A stretch of 64,000 bases of DNA from Betaproteobacteria bacterium (lineage in GTDB: Bacteria > Pseudomonadota > Gammaproteobacteria > Burkholderiales > Ga0077523), in NCBI GenBank assembly GCA_016125475.1, contig WGLR01000003.1, positions 71,945-135,944 of the forward strand. The letters run 5' to 3'. The translations under genes and the position numbers were made by a program. Below are positions 30,301 to 42,300 of this stretch, piece by piece. How positions within the stretch are numbered: the stretch's first letter is position 1; the number at the start of each line of letters is the position of its first letter. The notes beneath the pieces were generated by a model. That model did not search any database and was not told where the DNA came from. It saw nothing but the letters and a program-made list of their open reading frames with translations.

Positions 30301-33300
30301 ACCACCGAGTCCGACATCGTCACGATCGCACTCGTGAGCTTCAACTCGATCAAGCCGACGATCCACAACAGCCACGTCGTCGATGCCTATCTCGGACCGC
30401 GCGCGGGCAACGACGCGAACGGCGACGCGGGCAGCATCGACGTGAGCGGCGCGCTCAATGTCCGGGCCGGGCAGGTCGATGCGGGCAACCGTGTGAGTCT
30501 CGACGCCGTCTCGGTGTCGTTCGGACTCGTGAACGGCGCCTCGGTGCGCCCGGACGTGCTTGCGGGCGGGCAGACCCTCGCGCACCTCGGCGGGCATTTC
30601 GACATTCACGCGGGTGCCGTGAACGTGACCGCGAGTTCGCCCGACAACGATGCCACGAGCAGCTCGTTCTCGCTCGACATCGGGCTCGTCAACGCGGGCG
30701 GCGGGACGACTCCCGTGCGCGTCGCGCACGAGACGTCGGCCTATGTTGCGGACGCGGCCGACATCTCGGTCACGGGCGGGCCGGTCGCCTTGCTTGCCGA
30801 GGGCGACGGCGACGCGCACGCCGACAGTTTCAGCGTGGACGTCGGGCTCGTCGGGGTCGCGTCGCTCGCGGCGGAGGCGACGGTCGAGGGCACCACGCGC
30901 GCGTACGTGGGTTCGAACGCGTCCCTGACCGCCGCCGGTGCCGTCTCGATGACGGCCCGTGCGCTCGACGTGAGCGCCGCGACCGCACTCTCCTCGGTCG
31001 GCGTGAGTCTCGTCGAGGCGCCGTCGCTCACCCCGACGTCGACCACGGCTCACACCGTCGAATCGTTCGTCGCCGGCGGCGCGAACGTCGATGCGGGCAA
31101 CGTCACGATGGCGAGCACGCTCGGCGCCAGGGCGGATGCCGACGTCGACACCGTGAGCATCGGCCTCGTGTCGATCGGCAGCGTGACCCCGACCGCGCGC
31201 GCCCAGGACATGGTGCGCACGTTCGTCGATGGATCCGTCTCGAGCGCCGCGCTCACGATGGGTGCGACCGGCACGCGCACGAGCGATGCGAACGGGCACG
31301 TCGTCTCGGTCGGGCTCGTCGGCGGGGCGGACGCTGATCCGACCGCTGAGACCACGGGTGACACGCAGGTCTGGTTCGGCTCGGGGTCCCAGGTCACGGC
31401 GACGGGCAACGTCAGCGCGACGGCGACAGCGAACAACCTGGCCAATGCAAAGGGCGCGGCGGGCGCCGGAGGGGGCTTCGCCGACGGGACGCTGGATTCG
31501 ACCGCGACACTCACGGGCGGCACGACGGCCTATCTCGATTCCGGGGCACACGTCCTGCAGTCCGGCAACTTCGAGCTGCGCGCCTCCGCGATCAATACTG
31601 CCAAGTCGGACACGGTCGCGGGTTCGGGCGGCTTCATGGCCGTCCAGGGCGCGCAGTCGACGACGACCGTCACGCCCACGGTCGAGGCCGTGATCGACAA
31701 CGACGTCTCGATGGACAACGTCGGCGGCAGTATCACGGTACATGCGGAATCGGTGCGCGCCGAAGGCGACGCGAACGCAAGCGCGTCCGGTGGCGGGTTC
31801 GTCCAGGTGGGTGCCGCCGCGAGCGACACACGCGTGACGCCGACCGTGAACGCCTACATCGATACGGGCACCACGATCGACGCGGCCGGCTCCGTGACCG
31901 TCGAGGCGATCGCGCGCAATCAGTCGTCCGGTCCGCTCGGCGACACGTTCACGCCGGATTCCGGGACCATCGACTCGGACACGATCACGTTCACGCAGCA
32001 CGGACTCTCGAACGGCGACCGCGTCGAGTATGACTCCAACGGCAACCCGGCGATTCAGACGGCCGACGGCGGCACGCTCTCGAGCGCGCGCGACTACAGC
32101 GTGATCGTGACGGGCGAGGACACGCTCCAGCTCGGTACCGTGTTCGTCGCGACCGGTGCGGACACGGGAGACCCGCTCGGTTCTGCGTCGGGTGTGGACG
32201 ATGCGCGGGATCGCATCGTGTTCGCCGTGCCCCACGGCTTCGAGACGGGCGACGCCGTGAAGTACACGGCCGATGGCATTTCGATCAGCACGGATCTGAA
32301 CGGAACCGATACCTACTACGTGCGCGCGCTCGACGACCACGCGATCAAGCTCTACACCGACCGCGACGAAGCGATCGGCTCGGGCGCGTTCGCGGACGAC
32401 GTCTTCCTGCCGTCGCTGGCGGTCGATTCCGCGGCCGACACGCTCACCGTCCTCGGCAGCGGTTACGCCGAGAACCAGCGCATCACGTACGAGGCTGCAC
32501 CACCCGCCGAGTTCACGAGCGAGTCCGTCGACATCAGCGTGGCGGGCAACGTCGGCACACCGACCAACAACGACGAGATCTACATCCCGTCGCACGGCTT
32601 CGGCGTCGGCGACCGCGTGATCTACCGTGTCGAACCCGGAGGCACGCCGATCGGCGGTCTGACTTCCGGGTCCATCTACTTCGTGATCGTGATCGACGCG
32701 AATCACATCCAGCTCGCGGCCACCCGGGATGCGGCCGATCCCGACGACGCGGACGACGACGTGCCGATCACGCCCATCGCGCTGGCGCCCGACAAGGGGT
32801 CGCCCGCCAACCAGGAACGTCACCTGCTGGTGCGCGAGTCCGTCGGGGGTCTCGAGGACGGCGTCACCTATTACGCCCGCAACGTCTCCGGCGACACGTT
32901 CCAGGTCGCGACGGAAATCGACGGTACCCCGATCACGAACCTCGACGGTGACGGCCGCGTCGGCCTGCACCGGTTCGTGCGTCCCGGCGTCGATCTCGTC
33001 GGCCGCAGCGGCACGCACAGCCTGCGTCTGGATCTCACCTCGGCTCCGGGCGGCAGCCACCTGCTGCTCGGCCCGGAGGGGGTGTCCCTGCGTACGCTCT
33101 CGCCGCCGGCCGGCGACGGCCAGAGTTCGGCGTCGGCCAAGGGCGGTGGTGGCGGCTTCGTCGCTTACGGTCATCCCGACGCGGACCTGCGTCAGAACCA
33201 GAACGTTCAGGCCTTCATCGCGCCGTCGCTGCTCGAGGCGGGTGGCGACGTGATGGTGCTGTCGAGTTCGTCGGTCGACACGTCGACGTACGTGCGCAAC

Positions 33301-36300
33301 GGCGGCGGCGGTTTCGTCGCGGTCGGCGACGCCGATGCGCGCGGCAACGTCACGCACAACAACCGCGCCTACATCGGCGTCGACGACGGCAGCGGCAACA
33401 TCGTCGGCGACGGCGTCGTGATCGAGGCGGACGGGCATCTGAGCGTCTCGGCCGAGTCGTCGGTCGACACGACGATCACGTCGAAGTCGACGGCCGGCGG
33501 CTTCGTGGCGGACGCGAATGCGGCCTCGCGTGGCTTCCTCGACGACGAGACTCAGGTCGTCGCGGGCTCGAACGCGAACGTCTCGGCGCGCAGCATCTCG
33601 CTGCGGTCGGAGTGGTCCCATCTCGATTTCACCTTCGATTCGCACGGCTCGGCGGGCGGACTGTTCGGGGACTCCGACGCGACCTCGAGCGGGGATGTCG
33701 ATCCGCACGCGACCACGGCCATCCGCGCCGGCGCACAGCTCACGGGGCGCGAGGGCGTGGACGTGCGCGCGGTGCTCGACGACGCGGACTTCGTCGAGGA
33801 CGTGAACGCGAGCTTCACGGGTCTCGGGGACGGCGACGAGCACCGGAACGCGGACTATCACCCCGAGACGCTGATCGATGCCGATCCGGGTGCTGTCGTG
33901 ACGGCCGGACCCAGGCTCTTCCCGGTGGCGGGCGTCCCGCCTGCGGACGTGACGCCGCTCGAGCAGCCCCCCGGCTTCGACCGGCTGGCGCTGTTCACGG
34001 AGATCGATGCCGAGGACGGCACGCGCGACATCGCCTGGGACTCGAACGTGGTGCTGCTCTCCGGTCCGAGCCCCGACCTCGTCGTCGGCCCCGACGGGCG
34101 CATCGTGAAGGCCATCAACGTCAGCGTGACGGGCGTCGGCAGCAACATCGGCACCTACGTCGATCCGGACGGCGACGGGCAGTTCTTCGTCGACGACATC
34201 ATCAACCGGAACGATCGCGGGCAGGCGCTCTTCCGGTCCAACGACACGGGCGACTCGACGATCGCGACCGCGCTCGCCAACGGTCCGCTGTTCACGTTCC
34301 GCGAGACCTACGAGAAGGTCGACATCCTGAACCAGTCGGTTCTGGACATGGGCATCAACGACATCGAGGTCGTGAACACCTTCCTCGTGTCGCCCGAGGA
34401 CGAGGTCACGATCGAGGTCGACGACGTGGGCGGCTTCGGGTTCGACGTGAACCACGACTTCAGGCCCACGCACATCACGATCCAGGCCACGAACCCGGCG
34501 CCGTCGCCGAACCTGCTGCCCGACATCACGTTCTTCGGCGTCGTCAACAATCCGATCGGCATGACCGACGTGTTCGACGCGCGCGGCGACATCCTGTCGA
34601 GCCTGCCGGGCGGCGGGGAGTTCCCCACCCCGAGCGGTCTCATCCGCACGGACAGCTTCCGCATCGAGGCCGTCGAGGGGAATGTCGGTCGCACCGACCT
34701 CCAGCGCCTGCGGCTCGAGATCGTGGAGAGCAACGACGGTCCGACCGCCGCAGCCGATCGCTACCGCACCTCCGACGCGGGCGGCCGGAACTACATGGAA
34801 CTCCGCGGCCTGTTGCGCCGGTCGCTGGTGGGTACCGAAGGCACGACCGGTTTCAACACCGACGTCGAGCGAATCCGGTCCGGGAGCGCACGGTCGACGG
34901 ATGTGAACCTCAAACTTCTGAACGGCCTCCTCCAGCCGACCGTCGTGCCCGGACCCTACGAGATCGAGGTGTTCGAGAACGCGGCGGTCGTCGACACGTT
35001 CGCGACGCCGGTCGGCATCACGAGCCCTCCGAACCGCACGACCACCGTCACGGACCATTTCACGGTCTCGCCAGGCACTGTGCCCACGGTCTTCCCGCGC
35101 GGGGTGTGGGGCGCGGGTAGCGGTACGGTAGAGGTGCGATACGTGATCGGCACGCCACTTGACCCGGATCGCCGCATCATCAGCGGCGCGAACATCGACA
35201 TCCTCGGGATCACCGACGCCTCCGGCCTGCCGTTCATCAACCTGCTCGCCTGGACCGACATACTCGGGCAGGGCAACATCGATACCACGACGAACGGCAA
35301 CATCACGATGACCGAGGAGGTCGGCGACTTCCGGATCGGCTACATCGAATCGACGAACCGCAACGTCGTGCTGATCGGCCGTCAGGCGGACATCATCGAT
35401 GCCCCGGACGAGGAAGCCACCCCGGCAGTGGGCACGATCGTGGACGTCGAGGGCATCAACCTGATGTTCTCGGCGCCGCTTGGTCACGTGGGCACGTTCG
35501 AGAACCCGCTGGAGATCAATTCGTCTTCGCCGAGCAGCGGCGCGGTCACGGGCGACGCATTGTCGGACATCGTGCTGATCGAGCTTGGCACGCTCAACGT
35601 CGACCGGATCCGGTCCCACGACGGCGATGTCTCGCTGCTCGCGCTCGACGGCAGCATCCTCGACTATTTCGACGACGCGGCGGCCGACGTCATCGGCGTG
35701 AACCTCTTTCTCACGGCAAACGGGACTTCGATCGGTCAGAACACGAACGATCTCGAGATCGACTCGTCGACCGTCCGGCCCGGCCGCCTCGCCGCACGCG
35801 CGAACAATGCGATCTACATCACGGAGACGGAATCGTCGCTGAACGTCCAGAGCGCGATCGCCCCGGGCGGCCCCGTGCGCCTCACGGTGCCGGACACCGA
35901 AGCCACCGACGAGGACCTGATCCTCATGGAAGGCGGGCTCATCTTCAGCAACGAGACCGACATCACGCTGAACGTCGGCGACGACGTCGACACGCGGCTC
36001 GGCAGCGCGATGTTCGCGGCGCAGGAGATCTTCATCAACGGCGACTATGGCGACCGCGATCCCGGCACGGGCTCGCGCGTCGTGCTGCGCGGCGCGACGA
36101 TCGCCGACCAGATCACGGTGACCACGCTGCGCGACGACGACGAGGTGCGGATCGAGAACGGCGCCGAGCACACCCGGATCCTGACCTCCGGCGGGAACGA
36201 CCTCATCTTCGGGTCCGACGCGGGCAGCGACGATCCGGACCTCAACGACACGACGTACTTCGGCGACTACATCGACGCCGGCCCCGGCGACGACCGCATA

Positions 36301-39300
36301 TACGGCCTCGGTGGCGCGGACACGATATACGGGCGTGCTGGCAACGACTACATCGAAGGCGGCGCGAATGGCGACTTCATCGACGGCGGTGCGGACGACG
36401 ACGTGATCCGCGGCGGGTTCGGCAACGACCTCCTTCACGGCGGAGGCGGCAACGACGACATCGACGGCGGGCGAGGGGGCGACTTCATCTACGGCGAGGA
36501 CGGTGACGACCAGATAGACGCCGGGGGCGGCACGTTCAACATCATCGACGGCGGCGCCGGGGACGACGTGATCCGTGGCTCCGACGAGGGCGCCGACGGC
36601 ATACTCGGCGGGGAAGGGCGCGACTACATCTTCGGCCTCGCGGGCAACGACGTACTCGTGGGCGGCCCGGGTGCCGACGTGATCGACGGTGGCGAGGGCG
36701 ACGACTTCATCCAGGGCAGCGCGGGGCCGGACGTGCTCGTCGGCGGCGCGGGCAACGACCAGCTCTTCGGCGACGACAACGTTGCCGGCGACGACAACGC
36801 CGTCGACTACCTTTACGGCGACTACGGTACGAACCTCGGCGAACCCGGTTCCGGGCGCGACCGTCTGGACGGGCAGGGCGGCAACGACGTCGAGTTCGGC
36901 GAGGGCGATGACGACCAGATCAACGACGTGCTCGGCGCGTCGAACCTCATCGATGCCGGCCCCGGAGACGATCCCACGACGATCGTGCTCGCGCCGGTGA
37001 CACCGAACCCGGTACCGGCGGTTTCGCCCGACGACCCGTTCGCGGTCGACACGCTGCCGCTCGGACCGACCTACGCAGGGTGGTGGGCCGAGCTTGCAGG
37101 CTCTGCGACCAGCTTCGGCCTCTCGGGAGGCGTCGGTGCGGCGCTCGACACGGCGGTGGCCGTGGGCGCGGACGGCACCCGGTATGCGGCGTGGTCGGAT
37201 TCACGCAACGGCAACTACGAAATCTACGTCGCGCACGAAGCGGCGAGTGGATGGGAGATGCTCGGCGGGTCTGCGGCCGGGGGCGGCGTGAGCGATTCGC
37301 AGACCGACTCGCGCCGGCCTGCGATGGTCGTGGTCAACGGTTCTCCGTGGGTCATCTGGACCGAATCGACTGCCACCGGCCAGGACGTCATGGGCGCCCG
37401 CTACGATGCCGGCACGGACACGTGGGTCACGCTCGGCAACTCCCTGCTGCCCGGCGGCATCAGCAACACGGCCCATGCGGATCAGGCGCAGATCATCGAT
37501 GTCGGCGGCCGGGTCGTGGTGAGCTGGATCGACACGAGCGTCGTGGCGTCGGTGTACGTGCGGGTCTTCACGGGCGCGAACTGGGTCGAGCTCACGCCCG
37601 GGTCCGCAACCGGGCTCGGCGTCACGCAGTGGCAGCCCGGCGTGGCCGAGTACGACATCGCGACCGACGGGACCAACATCGGTGTCACCTGGAGCAGTGG
37701 ATTCGCCGACGACGTCGACATCTACGCGCGCGTGCTGCGGGCGGGTGCCTGGGTGGGCCTCGGGGCGTCCGTCGACCCGGGCGGCCTGTCCGCCTCCGTG
37801 ACCGAGAGTCGCGAGCCCGACGCCGCGTGGCTCGACGGTCAGCTCTATGTCGCCTACCGCGAGCGCGTCAACGACTACGAGCAGATCTACGTCAGGACCT
37901 TCGACGGCAAGAGCTGGGTGAGCGCCGGTATCGATGGCGCCGTCGGCAACGGTGTGAGCAACACCGCACGTCGGACGCTCGATCCGAAGCTAGAGTCCGG
38001 CGGTGGCGAGATGTTCCTCACGTGGGTCGATCACGACAACGCGGACTATGCCGATCCGGACGCGCGCATCTACGCGAAGCGCTGGAACGGCAGCCGGTTC
38101 GTCGAAACGCTGCCGGGCGATGCGACGGGCGGCGGCATCAGTGCGACGGGTGGCAAGCTCTCCGCGATCGACCTCGCCGTGGGCGCCAACGGTCTGCCGG
38201 TCGTGGGCTGGACGGACGACTCCTCGGGCCTGCCGCAGGCGTATCTCAGGACCGTGACGGCGCTGCCGGGACAGACCTTCACCGCGAATGCGCTGACGGG
38301 CGTGCAGGCGATCCTCGACGCGAACGACCTGGGTGAAGGAGACGTGATCGTGCTCGCACCGGGCTCGTATGCGGGCTTCACGATCGGTTCGAACGACTCG
38401 GGTGTCATGATCCTCGGCGCCCAGGGGGACGCTTCGGTCGTGACGGGCGCGGTGAACATCCAGGCCGGCGCAGTGCTGCAGCGGCTCGACATCGAGGGTG
38501 CGATCACGATCGGTGCGGCCGCCGACGGCGTTGCGTTCGTGGACAACACGATCGGCGGCAACGGGCTCGTCCTGAGCAGTCTCGACGACGTCCGGATCCT
38601 GCACAACCGCTTCACCGGAACGAACGGCATTCGCATCGCTGCGGCGTCCGGGGGACTCATCGCGCACAACGACATCGGCGTCACCGGCACCGGGCTTGCG
38701 CTGGGTGCCGGGTTCACGGGCAGTATCCTCGACAACGACATCCACGGGGCGACCGTCGGCGTGCGGTACGGCGCGCAGGCGGCGCTCGGCGGGAACCGCA
38801 TCCACGACAACGACGTCGGCGTGCGGGCGACCTTCGGCGACAGCACGAGCGGGCTGGGTTTCGTCGCGGGCAGTATGACGAACGAGATCTCGGCGAACGC
38901 GACCGGTCTCGTGCTCGCCGGCGCCAGCGTGCAGGGCCAGCATGTCTTCGACAATCAGCAGGGCGTGTCGGGCAGCGGCGTGCTCGGAGGCTCGAGTCTC
39001 GACGACGCGAACCTCATCGAGGGCAACAACATCGGCGTGTTCGAGTTCGACGGCACGATCCGCTACAACCGCATCGGTTCGAACGGTACCGGCGTGCGTG
39101 CCGGGGCCGGTAGCGTCATCGAGCACAACGACATTTTCGACAGCAAGCTCGCGGGCATCGCCGTCGATGGCGTGTCGACCGTGCACATCGAAGCCAACAC
39201 GATGTATACGCTCGCCGGCGACCTCGTTCGCGTCACGGGTGGCGCGAGCGACGTCGAAGTCCTGCACAACACGCTCTGGACCGAGGACGGCTACGACCTG

Positions 39301-42300
39301 TTCGTCGCGAACGACTCGCAGGCGGGCTTCACCTCCGACTACAACAATCTCTATGCGACCGGCAACGGCAAGGTCGGCTTCTGGACGCGCGACTTCGTCG
39401 ACGTGCTCGACTGGCAGGCCGACATCGCGCGCTTCGACCTGCACTCGATCGGTGCGACGAGCGTCAATCCCGAATGGGCGCGTCCGCGCTTCGAGGATCG
39501 CGCCGGACATGGCTTCCTGCTGTTCCCGATGTCCGGTACCCAGCGGTTCACGTCACCTCTGAAGGCGCCCGACCCCGGCGTCGAGCACATCGCGCTGATC
39601 ACGCCCGACCTCTACGTCGACGCGATCCGCGACAGTGCGTTGCCGATCCGCTGGGAGAGCTCGGGCAACGCTGCCGATTCCAGCGTGAGGATCGATCTCT
39701 ACGGCGACACGTCGGACGGTCCGGCGTTCCTCACGACGATCGTCGCGGCGACCCCGGACGACGGCGAGTTCCTGTGGACGCCGGCCGCGAACGCGATCCC
39801 CTACGGCACGTACGGGCTGCGCATTCAGGTGTCCTGGGTCGACAATCCGCTCGTGCTCGATCGCAGCCAGGAACCTTTTACGGTACCAGAGGCCGGGACG
39901 AACTACTGGGTGGACGACCATTCGAACACCGACGACGAGTACACGCCGAACGGCATCGGCGACAACCGCAACACGGGCAAGCGTTCCGACGCCCCCAAGC
40001 CCTACGCGACGAACCTGCTGCGCGTCTACGACGTGACGCCCGGGTCGACCATCTTCGTGGACACGGGCGAGTACCCGATGATCGACCCCGTCGCGGTCTC
40101 GGGCAGTACGGACCTCGGTCTCGGGCTCGACGAGGGCTTCCTCCTTACCGGTCCGACGAACACGCTGCATGTCGCCGAACTGTTCCCGGCGATCGCCGGT
40201 GACCGGAGCCGGCCGCTGATCGAGTTGAACGACGCCGACGGTGTGGAGGTCGCGTATTTCGTGCTGCGCGACGCGCAGCGCGGCCTGCATGCCCACGGCG
40301 GTTCGGACGACCTCGCCGCACACGACATCGCGGCATTCGGTCACGCACTCGACGGCATCCGCCTCGAGACGTCCTCTCCGGGTAACGACTTCTCGGCGCT
40401 TCTCGGACACGACAACGGCGCATACGGCATCGTGATCGAAGGTGCGATCGGCACGCTCACGGGTTCGGGTGCATTCGGCAATCCCGGCGGGGGCGTGGTC
40501 GTCGACGGGGCACTCGACGAGGCGGTCGGCAACATCGTGCGCGACAACGGTGGATACGGGTTCGAGTTCCGCGACACCGGCGATGCCCTGATCCAGGGCA
40601 ACCTGAGCTTCGACAACGAGCGCGGCATGCTCGTCGACAACAGTGCGGCCGGTTCGACGCTCGTCGGGTCGAAGGATCTCGCGCCGGGCACGGCAAACCT
40701 GATCTGGAGCAACGACACGCTCGGTGCCGGGATCCTTGGCAACGTCACGTTCGCGGGCAATACGGTATCCGACCAGACCGGTGCGCTCGCGACGGGTCTC
40801 CAACTCGGGCAGGGCGCCGTCGCACTGTCGAACCTCGTATTCGGCAATTTCATCGGCATCGACGCGGCCGATGCGACCGTCCAGGCGAACCGCGTGTACG
40901 CGAACCTCGACACGGGCATTCGCGCGATCGCGAGCCGCGTGCTCGAGAACGTCGTCTACTCGAGCCCCGTCGGCATTCGCGCGTCGGGCGGCGGCGTGCT
41001 CGTGCGCAACAACCTCGTCTACGACACCGACGTCGTCGCCGTCACGCTCGTGAACGCACCGGCAGCGGACGTCGTGAACAACACGCTCTACGCCACGGTC
41101 GGCGACGCGTTGCGCCTCGAGCGCGGTTCGACGGGTGTCGACGTGCGGAACAACATACTCTGGTCCGAACAGGGATTCGGGATCCGGGTCGCGCCCGACG
41201 CACAGGCCGGCTTCACGTCGGACAACAACGTGTTCTTCCGGAACCTGTCTGGAACCGGCAACGTCGGCTTCTGGGACGGTGCTGCGAGACGAAGTTTCAT
41301 CGCCTGGTACGTCGCCTCGGGTACCGACGACGACAGCATCTTCGCGAATCCCCGCTTCGTCGACGTCGACGGCACGGACGGCATCCTCGGATTCTCGGCG
41401 GGCCTGAGCGATGGTCGCGACGACGACTTCCACGTCTTGAGCACCGTGGGCAGCTTCCACGGTGGCTCGCTCGCACCGGTCGAAGGGCCTTCGTTCCCCG
41501 GATTCCCCGGCGCTCCCGAACTGCTCACGGCGACCCTCACCGCCGACCTCGCGCAGTCTCCGGCCATCGATCGGGGTGATGAGGGTGATCCGTTCGCGAA
41601 CGAGCCCGCGCCGAACGGCGGCTACGTCAACGTCGGCGCCTACGGCAACACGCCGCAGGCGTCGCTGAGCCCGGCGCAGTACGTGCTCGTGATGGCACCG
41701 AACGGTGGCGAGGCGATCACGCAGCTCTCGACGTTCGACATCCGCTGGCGGCACGACGGCTTCGCGGGGCCCGTGGACATCGCCGTGTCGTCCTCGGGCG
41801 TCGGCGGTCCCTACACGACGATCGTGGTCGGAGAGACGAACGATGATCTCTACGAATGGACCGTGGATCCCGCACTGTTCGCGGCAGGCACCGATTACTT
41901 CGTGCGCGTCCGCGGGACCGCGATTCCCGGGCTCGCGGACCGCTCCGACTTCGCGTTCTCCGTCCTGCACGCGCCGCTCGTGGTCACGTCGGTCACGCCA
42001 GACACGTCCGGATTCGCGTTGCGCTTCAATCGCGCGATCGACACGAGCGTTCTGAATCTCTACGACGGTGCCGGCGGCGGGTTTGGTGCGCCCGATGTCG
42101 TGCTCGACGGTCCGTCGGGTGTCGTCCGCGGTTCGCTGCTGCTCGACGCGGACGCACAGGGCTTCTCGTTCGTGAAGACAGGCGGCCCGCTCGTCGCCGG
42201 CGACTACACGTTGCGTCTCGAGAGCGATGCGTCCGCGTTCGTCGATCTCGAAGGCTTCACGCTCGATGGCAACGGCGACGGCACGACGGGCGACGCATTC

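Noticed and set aside
24241-36438. A 12.2-kb antisense open frame (4,065 codons) within the giant gene
   Set aside because: It is rich in Arg, His, Val and Asp with no domain or start signal. It is the expected mirror of GC3-biased codons that avoid TTA, CTA and TCA, so it is a shadow.
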